This document shows, piece after piece, positions 37,608 to 46,165 of a stretch of 64,000 nucleotides of DNA. The notes under the pieces were generated by a model. It was not told the origin of the DNA. It saw only the letters and a program-made list of their open reading frames with translations, and did no database searches. The position numbers and the translations under genes are program-made. Where the stretch lies: NCBI RefSeq assembly GCF_010119245.1, contig NZ_WNKG01000003.1:62001-126000 (forward strand). The letters run 5' to 3'. Source of the DNA: Cyclobacterium salsum. GTDB lineage: Bacteria; Bacteroidota; Bacteroidia; Cytophagales; Cyclobacteriaceae. The number at the start of each line of letters is the position of its first letter. The stretch's first letter is position 1.

Positions 37608-38969
37608 ATGAAGGAAAAGAACGACATTTCCCGCCGAAAATTTATCCTAAAAAGTGCTACTGCCGCGTTGGCCCAACCACTAATATTCCAACTTCCTGCT
37701 TTTGCAAAAAACAAAAAAGCCAAGCTCAGGCACGTGTGTGTCGGCGTAGGGGGCATGGGTTGGCACGATCTGAATCGGTTTAAGTCCCATCCGGAAGTAG
37801 AAATCGTAGCCCTGTGTGACGTGGACGAAAACCATTTGGCCAGGGCATCGGAGATTTTGCCGCAGGCCAAAACCTATACCGATTGGCGAACCTTATTTGC
37901 CAATGAAATGGGGAATTTCGATTCCATAAACGTCAGCGTGCCGGACCACAACCACTTCCCGATCATTTACCAGGCCATTCGGGCCGGCAAGCACGTATAT
38001 TGCCAGAAACCCATGTGCCACGACGTAGCTGAAATCAGAAAACTCACCGAAGCTGCCAAAAAAGCTGGCATTGTCAGCCAGCTGGGAACCCAACATGCTT
38101 CGGGCAAAGGGGATCGTACGGCCGTTCAGTGGATTAAGGAAGGGCATATCGGAAAAATAAAGCAGGTGTATCTCTGCTCCAACCGGCCCGGTGCCACGGA
38201 GGCCTACCGTTTTGAAGGACCCCGGCCAGCGAATGGCGAAAATCCCCCCGCCCACGTTCATTGGGAGCAGTTTATTGGCACCGCGCCGATGCGGCCCTAT
38301 GCGCCCACCATTTACCATCCCTCCAAATGGAGGGCCTGGCAGGATTTCGGTACCGGTTGGTCCGGGGATATTGGATGCCACATTCTGGACGCTGTCTGGA
38401 AAGGAATGGGATTGACCGCGCCCCTTTCGGTGACTGCGCGGGTGCAGGAATCCTGGGAGCAATCCCCCGCCCGCAGAGCAGATACCTGGCCACAGAGTAA
38501 CCACATCACCTGGGTATTTCCGGGTAATAAAATGACTGCAGCCGATGAGTTAAAAGTAGAGTGGTTTGATGGGGAGTTTTATCCCCCCGAAGAAGTCCGG
38601 GCCTTGTATTCCCTGGAAGATTATCCAGCAGAGTCGGCCATGCTGATTGGTACCGAGGGAGCGCTATTGATTCCGCATACCAAAATGCCCGTGTTGTTGC
38701 CGGAAAGTAAATTTCAAGCGGTAGTCAGCCCCGATCTGGAAGAACGGGACCATTACCACCATTTTGTGGATGCCTGCCTGGGGAAGGTGAAGACCGAAAG
38801 CGATTTCGCCGTTTCCGGTCCCATGTCCGAAACGGTGATTTTGGGTACCGTGGCGATTCGCATGCCCAATACCCTGCTAACCTGGGATGCCCGCAGAATG
38901 AAAATCAGTGAACCGTCCGAAGCCAATCGCTACCTTTCCAGGACCTATCGGAAAGGCTGGGAGATTTGA
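37608..38969 (+). CDS. Tat-exported Gfo/Idh/MocA-family oxidoreductase
   Basis: A 453-residue NAD(P)-dependent sugar oxidoreductase family member. The leader carries a twin-arginine motif (ISRRKFILKSA), so it is exported folded, as is common for this family in Bacteroidota. The Rossmann part has VGVGGMGWHD, VALCDVDENH and VSVPDHNHF, and the QKPMCHD segment stands for the usual EKP motif with Gln in place of Glu. The C-terminal domain has DFGTGWSGDIGCHILDAVWKG. The reaction is unknown; family members oxidise or epimerise sugars or act as glycosidases through NAD. It lies between the SusCD pair and three sulfatases. Confidence 0.93.
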   Translation: MKEKNDISRRKFILKSATAALAQPLIFQLPAFAKNKKAKLRHVCVGVGGMGWHDLNRFKSHPEVEIVALCDVDENHLARASEILPQAKTYTDWRTLFANEMGNFDSINVSVPDHNHFPIIYQAIRAGKHVYCQKPMCHDVAEIRKLTEAAKKAGIVSQLGTQHASGKGDRTAVQWIKEGHIGKIKQVYLCSNRPGATEAYRFEGPRPANGENPPAHVHWEQFIGTAPMRPYAPTIYHPSKWRAWQDFGTGWSGDIGCHILDAVWKGMGLTAPLSVTARVQESWEQSPARRADTWPQSNHITWVFPGNKMTAADELKVEWFDGEFYPPEEVRALYSLEDYPAESAMLIGTEGALLIPHTKMPVLLPESKFQAVVSPDLEERDHYHHFVDACLGKVKTESDFAVSGPMSETVILGTVAIRMPNTLLTWDARRMKISEPSEANRYLSRTYRKGWEI

Positions 38970-39012
38970 TTTAACTCGGCCAAAACGACGACTATATTTT
39001 CTTGGACGAATA

Positions 39013-39056
39013 GCCAGGACCGGTTTTGCCAAAAAAACCGGTTTTGGCTTTTTTTT
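39013..39056 (+). terminator. Strong Rho-independent terminator
   Basis: Stem GCCAGGACCGGTTT (39013-39026) pairs with AAACCGGTTTTGGC (39035-39048) through two G-U pairs and is followed by eight T residues. It lies about 45 bases after the oxidoreductase stop, so the three sulfatases downstream probably have their own promoter. Confidence 0.88.
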
Positions 39057-39199
39057 GACGGCACCTGTGCGAGGCACTTTTGACGTGTAAGGGATCAAAA
39101 GAGTAACCGGTTCGCATAAAAACCGTACGTACATCGCCAACTTGTAAAATTATTCAGTAATTTAGGAATCGTGCTCAAATGACGTTTTCCGGCCCTCTT

Positions 39200-40552
39200 A
39201 TGCGTTATAAAATTTTCCTTCTGGTACTGCCGTTCTTTTACTCCATTCACCTGGCAGGGCAATCCATAGTCCCGGAAAAACCGAATATTCTTCTTATTTT
39301 AACGGACGATCAGGGCTATCACGACGTGTCCTACTACGGAACGAAGGACATCCGAACACCCCACATCGATGCGCTCCGAGCGGACGGCATGCGGCTGGAT
39401 AATTTCTACACCAACTCCCCTGTCTGCGCTCCTACCAGAGCTTCCCTGTTGTCTGGCCGGTATCCCGATCGGGTGGGAGTGCCGGGACTGATTCGCTCAA
39501 TTCCGGACAATACCTGGGGCTACCTGGATCCCAAAGCAAAACTGCTCCCCTCCCTGTTAAAGGAACAAGGCTACCATACCGCGCATGTAGGCAAATGGAA
39601 CCTGGGCCTGGAAACACCCAACCTGCCCAATGAGCGTGGTTTTGATCACTTTCACGGCTGGCTGGAAGACATGATGGACGACTACTGGACCCATCGCCGG
39701 CACGGAAGAAATTACATGCGCCTGAACGAGGCAACTATTGATCCGGGGGGTCATGCCACCGATTTGTTTACCCAATGGTCCGTTGACTACATTCATTCCA
39801 GGGAAACTGCTAACGAACCGTTTTTTCTTTATTTGGCTTACAATGCACCGCATTTTCCGGTACAACCCCCGGAGGAATGGTTGGAAAAGGTGAAACGCCG
39901 GGAACCCGGCCTTTCAGATACCCGGGCCGAACTGCTGGCCTTTATCGAACATATGGACGATGGTATTGGAAAGGTGGTGCAGGCACTCAAGGAAACCGGA
40001 CAGTACGACAATACGCTTATTATTTTTACCAGCGATAATGGAGGGCATTTGCCCAGCCAGGCCAATAACGGGCCTTTGCGAGATGGGAAACAAAGCATGT
40101 ACGAAGGGGGATTAAAGGTCCCAACGGTAATTTCCTGGCCGGGACACATACAAGCCGGATCGGTATCCACGCAGGTCAATCTGACCATGGATGTACTCCC
40201 TACTCTGGCGGAACTAGTGGATAGTAGCAGCCCTCCAAAAACGGATGGACGTAGTTTCTTACCAACATTGCTGGGCAGAGAGATGAAAGAAGCCGATCGC
40301 CCACTTTACTTTGTGCGAAGAGAAGGAGGAACCCGCTACGGTGGCAAAGCCTACCATGCCCTGAGGCTGGGGGACTGGAAACTGTTGCAAAACAGCCCTT
40401 ACCAACCCATGGAATTGTACCACCTGGAAGAGGATCCATTGGAACAAATAAATCGCATAGAAGACGAGCCGGAAGTATTTCAGGAATTGCATCGATTGCT
40501 ACGCCGACAAATCCAGGAAAGCGGAAAAGTCCCCTGGCAGCGACCGGATTGA
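39200..40552 (+). CDS. Exported type I sulfatase, first of three in tandem
   Basis: A sulfatase of about 450 residues. The ATG at 39200 (MRYKIFLLVLPFF) gives a standard signal peptide and is preferred to 39179. It has LTDDQGYHDVSYYG, the formylglycine motif Cys-Ala-Pro-Thr-Arg (Cys76 from this start), VGKWNLGLETPN (Asn replaces the usual His) and FTSDNGGH, with LRLGDWKLL near the end. It sits after a strong terminator and its coding end runs directly into the next sulfatase gene, so the three form a cassette. Confidence 0.93.
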   Translation: MRYKIFLLVLPFFYSIHLAGQSIVPEKPNILLILTDDQGYHDVSYYGTKDIRTPHIDALRADGMRLDNFYTNSPVCAPTRASLLSGRYPDRVGVPGLIRSIPDNTWGYLDPKAKLLPSLLKEQGYHTAHVGKWNLGLETPNLPNERGFDHFHGWLEDMMDDYWTHRRHGRNYMRLNEATIDPGGHATDLFTQWSVDYIHSRETANEPFFLYLAYNAPHFPVQPPEEWLEKVKRREPGLSDTRAELLAFIEHMDDGIGKVVQALKETGQYDNTLIIFTSDNGGHLPSQANNGPLRDGKQSMYEGGLKVPTVISWPGHIQAGSVSTQVNLTMDVLPTLAELVDSSSPPKTDGRSFLPTLLGREMKEADRPLYFVRREGGTRYGGKAYHALRLGDWKLLQNSPYQPMELYHLEEDPLEQINRIEDEPEVFQELHRLLRRQIQESGKVPWQRPD

Positions 40553-40587
40553 AACGTAACCTTATAAAACCCAAAAATAAAATTTCA

Positions 40588-42027
40588 ATGAAATCAGTTT
40601 TAGTAAAAACACTAACCCTTTCGCTAGGTCTTTTTAGCGGATTAATCTCGGTGAAAGCAAACCCGGATCCAATTAAAAATGAACCTCCCAATATCATCGT
40701 CATTTTTGCCGATGATTTAGGCTATGGGGATTTGGGGGTTTTTGGACACCCGACCATCCGTACCCCCAACCTGGATCGCATGGCTTTTGAAGGGCAAAAG
40801 TGGACCAATTTCTACGTGGCCGCTCCAGTCTGTACGCCCAGTAGGGCCGGTTTGCTTACCGGAAGACTGCCCATTCGCTCCGGCATGAGCAGTGATAAAA
40901 GGAGGGTGTTGTTCCCTGATTCCAATGGAGGCTTGCCGCAATCGGAGATGACCATTGCCAGGGCCTTAAAAGGCAACGGCTACCGTACCGCAGCCATCGG
41001 AAAATGGCACCTGGGTCACCAATCTCCTCATTTGCCCACCGATCATGGTTTTGACAGCTATTTTGGCATCCCCTATTCCAACGATATGGACAAGGTAGAG
41101 AAAACGGATCATTTTACGCTGGCCGATCAAGAAAGGTACCAGGCCTACAATGTTCCGCTTATGGAAGATAAGGAAATCGTCGAACGGCCTGCGGATCAGC
41201 GAACCATTACAAAGAGGTATACGAAAGAAGCCATTGGGAAAATTAAAGAATTCGGAGAGGAGCCGTTCTTTATTTACCTGGCGCATAACCTGCCCCATAT
41301 TCCCTTGTTCCGATCGTCCGAATTCAAGGATGAATCCCTGGCGGGCATTTATGGAGACGTAATCGAAGAGATCGATTGGTCCGTGGGGCAAATTCTGGAA
41401 GCCCTGAAGGAAGCGGGTGTGGCCGAGAATACCCTGGTGGTCTTTACTTCCGATAATGGACCCTGGCATACCTTCCGCACCCATGGCGGTACGGCCGGTT
41501 TGCTCAGAGGAGCCAAAGGCGGCACCTTTGAAGGCGGGATGCGGGAACCCACGGTTTTCTGGTGGCCAGCGGGCATCAAACCGGGAGTGGTACGCGACAT
41601 GGCCACTACCATGGATTTGCTACCAACTTTTTGTGCATTGACCGGTACGGAACTCCCTTCAGACCGGATTTACGATGGATTTGATATCAGTCCCTTACTG
41701 CGCGGTACGGGCAAAAGCGAACGGGAGACGGTGTTTTATTACCGGGGGCAACAAGTTTATGCTGTCCGTAAAGGGGATTACAAGGCTCACTTTATCACCC
41801 AACTGGAATACGGAAATCCTACGGCACACCCCGTAACCCAGCCTTCAGTGCCGCTGGAAAATTCCCCTACGATATTAGAAACCCCGCTATTATACAATGT
41901 CAATATAGACCCCGGTGAACGATTCAATATTGCCGCCGACCATCCCGAGATCATCGCCGAAATCAGGGAAGTGATGGAGGCGCACAAAGCCAGCATTGTA
42001 CCGGTAGAAAATCAATTGGAAAAATAA
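40588..42027 (+). CDS. Exported type I sulfatase, second of three in tandem
   Basis: A sulfatase of about 479 residues. The frame is open from a TTG at 40549 that would overlap the previous stop, but ATG 40588 (MKSVLVKTLTLSLG) starts a proper signal peptide and is chosen here. Motifs: FADDLGYGDLGVFG, Cys82-Thr-Pro-Ser-Arg (numbered from this start), GKWHLGHQ and FTSDNGPW, then RGAKGGTFEGGMREP. It is arylsulfatase A-like, the classic group with the SDNGPW segment. The substrate is unknown. It shares a transcript with both flanking sulfatases (35 and about 60 bases apart). Confidence 0.94.
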   Translation: MKSVLVKTLTLSLGLFSGLISVKANPDPIKNEPPNIIVIFADDLGYGDLGVFGHPTIRTPNLDRMAFEGQKWTNFYVAAPVCTPSRAGLLTGRLPIRSGMSSDKRRVLFPDSNGGLPQSEMTIARALKGNGYRTAAIGKWHLGHQSPHLPTDHGFDSYFGIPYSNDMDKVEKTDHFTLADQERYQAYNVPLMEDKEIVERPADQRTITKRYTKEAIGKIKEFGEEPFFIYLAHNLPHIPLFRSSEFKDESLAGIYGDVIEEIDWSVGQILEALKEAGVAENTLVVFTSDNGPWHTFRTHGGTAGLLRGAKGGTFEGGMREPTVFWWPAGIKPGVVRDMATTMDLLPTFCALTGTELPSDRIYDGFDISPLLRGTGKSERETVFYYRGQQVYAVRKGDYKAHFITQLEYGNPTAHPVTQPSVPLENSPTILETPLLYNVNIDPGERFNIAADHPEIIAEIREVMEAHKASIVPVENQLEK

Positions 42028-42090
42028 ACCGCTGTTCGGATGAACCGGGCCAACAGGTGGGTTGCATCACTATATGAACGAGGATTAACT

Positions 42091-43872
42091 ATGAAGCAAA
42101 AAATGATCTACTTCCGAGTATTGGCGGCCTGCGTGCTGGGCCTTGCCGGACAGACCGAGGGGCTCGGATTCCAAAAGACTGAGCGCCCCAACGTCATATT
42201 GATCATCACCGATGACCAGGGGTACGGGGATCTGGGTTTGCATGGCAATTCCCATGTTCAAACACCCGTCTTGGACAAGCTAGGAAGGGAAAGTGTGCGC
42301 CTGACCAATTTTTACGTGTCACCGGTTTGTGCGCCAACGCGCTCCAGTCTGATGACCGGAAGGTATTCCCTGCGCACCGGCGTGCGGGATACCTATAACG
42401 GCGGCGCCATCATGGCTACCGAAGAACTGACCCTTGCCGAGATGCTGCAGTCTACCGGCTACCGAACGGGTATTTTTGGAAAATGGCATTTGGGTGACAA
42501 TTACCCCTTTCGACCCGGAGATCAGGGTTTTGAAGAATCCCTGATTCACCTTTCCGGCGGCATGGGGCAACCGGGAGATTTTACCACGTATTTTCAGGGA
42601 GACCGTAGTTATTTCGATCCCGTTCTTTGGTACAACGGGGAGCAAAAGGCCTTTCAGGGCTATTGTTCGGATATTTTCACCACAGAGGCGTTGACCTTTA
42701 TCGAAAAAAAGGCAGCGGAGCCGTTTTTCCTCTACCTTTCATTCAATGCTCCCCACACCCCCTTGCAGGTTCCGGACAAGTATTATGAACGGTACAAGGA
42801 CCTGGATCCCTCGGCCGGATTTGACGAAGACGGCCGTCCCTTTCCGGAAATGAGCGAACGGGACAAAGAAGCTGCCCGAAAAGTCTATGCCATGGTATCC
42901 AATATCGACGATAACGTGGGGAGGGTACTGAATAAGCTGGAAGAACTGGATATTGCGGAGAATACGGTAGTGATCTTTATGACCGACAACGGTCCCCAGC
43001 AGGCCCGCTACGTGGGGGGGATGCGCGGTAGAAAAGGAAGTGTATTCCGGGGAGGCGTGCGGGTGCCGTTTTTCCTGCGGTTACCGGATCGGCTGGAGGG
43101 AAACCGAGATATTTCCACCAGCCTTGCCCATATCGACGTGCTGCCCACGCTCGCTGACCTATGCGGGGCGTCCCTTCCGACAGACCGGCAAATTGACGGC
43201 AAAAGCTTCTATCCCTTATTGCAGGGTAGGGATGCGGCCGGCTTTGACGAAAGGCCCCTGTTTTTTTATTGGACCCGCAGGTACCCGGAATTGTACACCA
43301 ACGTGGCCCTGCAAAAGGGAAAGTATAAGTTGGTCGGGAATACCAATTTTGATGCGGAGCCGGGTGATTTCGACCTGTTTGATCTGAAGGAAGATCCATA
43401 CGAAATGAACTCCATCGTAGATGCAAACAAGCCGCTTGCGAGCGCGCTAAAATCAGAAATGGACGAAATGATTGCAGACCTGACGCAATCTCCCCACCTC
43501 AACCAGCCCCAGCGGGTAATCATCGGCAGCGAGGAGGAAAACCCGGTTTACCTCAACCGCAATGATGCCGGAGGAGAACGGGGCATCTGGACCCAGGAGG
43601 AAGTGTTCGGGATGTGGAAGGTCAAAACCCTGGAGGGCAGGTATAATATCCGCTTCAAATTTATCAAACCCTTGGAAACGAAAGGGAAGATGGTATTGGA
43701 AACGAACTCGGTAATTATTCAGGAGCAATTCGAAGCAGTACCTACCGATGAAATCACCTTGGAGAACGTTTACCTGCCGGAAATGGAAGTAGACCTGATT
43801 CCCCATTACGTAACGGAGGGCCGGAGTATTTTCCCGCTATGGGTAGAGCTGGAAAAGATTACTGGTCCATGA
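42091..43872 (+). CDS. Exported type I sulfatase with C-terminal extension, third of three
   Basis: A sulfatase of about 593 residues from ATG 42091 (MKQKMIYFRV); an upstream ATG at 42040 would add 17 residues before the signal peptide. It has ITDDQGYGDLGLHG, Cys80-Ala-Pro-Thr-Arg, GKWHLGDNYPFRPGDQGFEE and MTDNGPQQ. The sulfatase fold ends near residue 455, and about 130 beta-rich residues follow (GIWTQEEVFGMWKVKTLEGRYN), which may be an accessory binding domain. It is the longest of the nine sulfatases. REP-like repeats begin about 80 bases after its stop. Confidence 0.93.
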   Translation: MKQKMIYFRVLAACVLGLAGQTEGLGFQKTERPNVILIITDDQGYGDLGLHGNSHVQTPVLDKLGRESVRLTNFYVSPVCAPTRSSLMTGRYSLRTGVRDTYNGGAIMATEELTLAEMLQSTGYRTGIFGKWHLGDNYPFRPGDQGFEESLIHLSGGMGQPGDFTTYFQGDRSYFDPVLWYNGEQKAFQGYCSDIFTTEALTFIEKKAAEPFFLYLSFNAPHTPLQVPDKYYERYKDLDPSAGFDEDGRPFPEMSERDKEAARKVYAMVSNIDDNVGRVLNKLEELDIAENTVVIFMTDNGPQQARYVGGMRGRKGSVFRGGVRVPFFLRLPDRLEGNRDISTSLAHIDVLPTLADLCGASLPTDRQIDGKSFYPLLQGRDAAGFDERPLFFYWTRRYPELYTNVALQKGKYKLVGNTNFDAEPGDFDLFDLKEDPYEMNSIVDANKPLASALKSEMDEMIADLTQSPHLNQPQRVIIGSEEENPVYLNRNDAGGERGIWTQEEVFGMWKVKTLEGRYNIRFKFIKPLETKGKMVLETNSVIIQEQFEAVPTDEITLENVYLPEMEVDLIPHYVTEGRSIFPLWVELEKITGP

Positions 43873-43954
43873 TATCCAAAAGCCCAGATTTAACAATTTT
43901 GGTAACTATTCTTTCAATAACCTTCTATATTTTCGAGGATTTATCGGAAAATCC

Positions 43955-44042
43955 AGGCCTGAAGGGCCTGAACAACAATAACCGTGGGTGCAGCCCACGG
44001 ATATCGACCGCTAATCACATTCAACCCCGGATGGGGTTGAAC
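43955..44042 (+). repeat. REP-like three-hairpin element, solo copy
   Basis: Three successive hairpins: AGGCC-TGAAG-GGCCT (43955-43969), CCGTGGG-TGCAG-CCCACGG (43982-44000) and CAACCCC-GGAT-GGGGTTG (44022-44039). The same order occurs in the dimeric units downstream. This copy lacks an inverted partner on its left. Its position just after the sulfatase cassette may let it act as a transcript end or mRNA-stabilising structure. Confidence 0.85.
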
Positions 44043-44152
44043 CTGACGTAGATGCCTTTAAGATCAAATATTCTTGCTGGTACACCACCATTTCGAAGCT
44101 GATGGCATAGGAGAGCTTATCTCCGGATAGGACAGTTGGTTTGCAGTACCTT

Positions 44153-44458
44153 GTTCAACCCACTTCGGGGTTGCGGGTAGGATAGACCGGCTCATGATCC
44201 CCGGGTTTCGCCCGGGGTTATTGTTGTTGAAGCCCTTCAGGCTTCGGAGTAGAATAGGGCTTTTTTCTTTGGAAGTAATTTGGTACTTCATTAAAATATG
44301 GTTGGACCAAATGAACAGTAATTTTAGTAGATATCAAATAAGACTGTTGATGCTTTTCTCAGTAAAGGCAGGCCTGAAGGGCCTGAACAAATAACCGTGG
44401 GTGCAGCCCACGGAAAAGAAACCAAAGAAGTACCTCCAACGCCGGAAGGGGTTGAACC
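44153..44458. repeat. REP-like dimeric unit 1 (inverted pair)
   Basis: A 306-base unit made of a reverse-oriented three-hairpin element (44153-44246), a spacer of about 120 bases and a forward element (44370-44458). The reverse element has GGGGTTG, CCCCGGG-TTTCG-CCCGGGG and AAGCC-type stems; the forward one has AGGCC, CCGTGGG and the GGGGTTGAAC end. The spacer is closely similar to that of the third unit. Confidence 0.85.
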
Positions 44459-44569
44459 TATCGTGCCTACGTTTCAAAATAACTATTACAATAATCAAAT
44501 CCTTATATCCACCCATGGTCAGCAGGGGAAAGGGTATTAGAAAAGGACATACCGTGTACGTATAAACGT

Positions 44570-44875
44570 GTTCAACCCACTTCGGGGTTGCGGGCAGGAT
44601 CGACCGGCTCATGATCCCCGGGTTTCGCCCGGGGTTATTGGTATTGAAGCCTTTCAGGCTTCGGAGGCGAACGGAAGCTTGTTTCTGGGGAGTTTATGCG
44701 GGACTTCACTTCATCGGATTGGGCTAAATGGAAAATATTTTCTATGGACGTTGATTTTGACTGTTGATGAATCTCTCAGTAAAGGCAGGCCTGAAGGGCC
44801 TGAACAATAATAGCCGTGGGTGCAACCCACGGAAAGCAAACAAAGAATTGCCTCTAACCCCGGAAGGGGTTGAAC
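44570..44875. repeat. REP-like dimeric unit 2 (inverted pair)
   Basis: Same architecture and exactly the same length (306 bases) as unit 1: reverse element 44570-44664, diverged spacer, forward element 44787-44875. The forward element ends 6 bases before the stop codon of the transposase gene on the minus strand, linking unit and transposase physically. Confidence 0.85.
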
Positions 44876-44880
44876 ATTTG

Positions 44881-45330
44881 TTATAAGAAAAGATAACGTT
44901 CGTCGAATTCAATACCATTTTCTTTCAACAATCGTTTGTATTCCTCCAAAAAGGATTCCTTTTTGTGATGTTCTTTCTGCCTTTTGATATAAGAAGTAAT
45001 ACGGTCTTTTTCTCCGTAGGTACAAGTAAATGCACCGTATCCCTTCCCCCACGCGTTCCAGCGGGGGAAACTCGTGTGTTCCTTCATCCATAAGCTGCTT
45101 GCTACTTTTATGTCTTTAATGAAATCGGATAAAGACAGGGTAGGATTTAAATCAGTCAATAGGTGAATATGATCGGCGATTCCGTTTATCTGGTAAAGCG
45201 TACAACCTTTATTTTTAACGATACCCCCAATGTAGCGGTACAGTTCTTCGCAATGAGTATTGGGAATTGTTTCGTTTCTGTTTTTAGTTCCTAATACAGT
45301 ATGGTAGAGTATTTGTTTGTAACTGCTCAC
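44881..45330 (-). mobile_element. tnpA: IS200/IS605-like (RAYT-type) Y1 HUH transposase gene
   Basis: Codes for 149 residues of the Y1_Tnp family, the single-strand DNA transposases of IS200 and of REP-associated tyrosine transposases. The HUH motif is His54-Ile-His56 in ADHIHLLTD, and the likely catalytic tyrosine is Tyr114 in ITSYIKRQKEHH; GYGAFTCTYGEKDR precedes it. The length is complete for the family. It is flanked by REP-like dimeric units at 44570-44875 and 45387-45694, with no TnpB, which argues for a RAYT-like domesticated or REP-mobilising enzyme over a free IS200. Both active-site motifs are intact. Confidence 0.9.
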
Positions 45331-45386
45331 TAGATCAAAGAGTTAAGGTTTGAAGAAAGTTACGAAAAATAATTCTTTTTCGAAAT

Positions 45387-45694
45387 GTTCAACCCACTCC
45401 GGGGTTGTGGGCAGGATAAATTGGCTTGTTGGCCCCGGGTTTCGCCCGGAGTTATTATTGTTGAAGCCCTTTAGGCTTCTGAGTTGAATAGGGCTTGTTT
45501 CTTTGGAAGTAATTTGGTACTTCATTAACATATGGTTGGACCAAATGAACAGTAGTTTTAGTAGATATTATATAAGACTGTTGATGCTTTTCTCAGTAAA
45601 AGCAGGCCTGAAGGGCCTGAACAATACTAACCGTGGGTGCAGCCCACGGAAAAAGCAAATAAAAAAGTACCTCCAACCCCGGAAGGGGTTGAAC
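45387..45694. repeat. REP-like dimeric unit 3 (inverted pair)
   Basis: A 308-base unit: reverse element 45387-45480, spacer, forward element 45604-45694. The spacer matches that of unit 1 almost base for base (GGAAGTAATTTGGTACTTCA, ATATGGTTGGACCAAATGAA). It lies 56 bases upstream of the transposase start, so the gene sits between two such units. Confidence 0.85.
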
Positions 45695-45773
45695 CTTGAT
45701 TACATTCGTTGTAAAATTAGCGCTTCTGGAGATTGGGTCATACGATCAATTCCAGATCGGCAGTGGAGACCCC

Positions 45774-45862
45774 GCTGGCTGTAGGATCCACTACCCCCCA
45801 TCTATCAAGAACGAATGTGGGTGATGCAATCGGCAAAAGGCCATTAGCAATGGCAAATAACA
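45774..45862 (+). repeat. Dispersed 90-bp repeat, copy 1
   Basis: A non-coding repeat starting GCTGGCTGTAGGATCCACTA, with TCTATCAAGAACGAATG and a terminal hairpin GCCATT-AGC-AATGGC (45840-45854). Related copies lie at 46006 and 48150. The hairpin is kept in all three although loop and stem bases vary. Confidence 0.75.
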
Positions 45863-46005
45863 CAACTTAAAAAAGAGAGATTCAAAAACGAATAGCCGCA
45901 TCTTTTATGAAATATTTCAGCACCTTCAGCTTTCCGGTTCCCACCTTAACCGACACATTTGGGTGCCTAATGCCGGGTCATGGTTAGAAGAAAGGTAAGT
46001 TTCCC

Positions 46006-46120
46006 CTCTGGGTGTAGTATCCATTACGCCTCTCTATCAAGAACCTACTTGAGCAACGCAATTGTTAAAAGGTCATTTGCAATGGCCAAAAACTAGCCAC
46101 AAGAGGAAAAGGTCTACAAA
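46006..46120 (+). repeat. Dispersed 90-bp repeat, copy 2
   Basis: Second copy, with GGTGTAGTATCCATTACGCC, TCTATCAAGAACC and the hairpin GGTCATT-TGC-AATGGCC (46071-46087, one G-U pair). Similarity to copy 3 continues past the hairpin (GAGGAAAAGGTCTACAAAATGT). Confidence 0.75.
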
Positions 46121-46165
46121 ATGTAGGGCTCCTCATCTTGTAAAGTAAAACAACCATCGGTTATT

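Noticed and set aside
37893-38504. A 203-codon frame antisense to the oxidoreductase
   Set aside because: It is shadowed entirely by a Gfo/Idh/MocA gene with clear motifs, and has no recognisable family.
44064-44612. Short minus-strand frames with similar translations (GFNNNNPGRNPG, RSILPATPKWVE)
   Set aside because: They are translations of the REP-like elements; the repeated peptides reflect the DNA repeat, and hairpin arms explain the conservation.
43955-45694. Regularly recurring palindromes that could suggest a CRISPR array
   Set aside because: The repeats are 90-300 bases long, alternate in orientation, have conserved spacers, and no cas genes are near.
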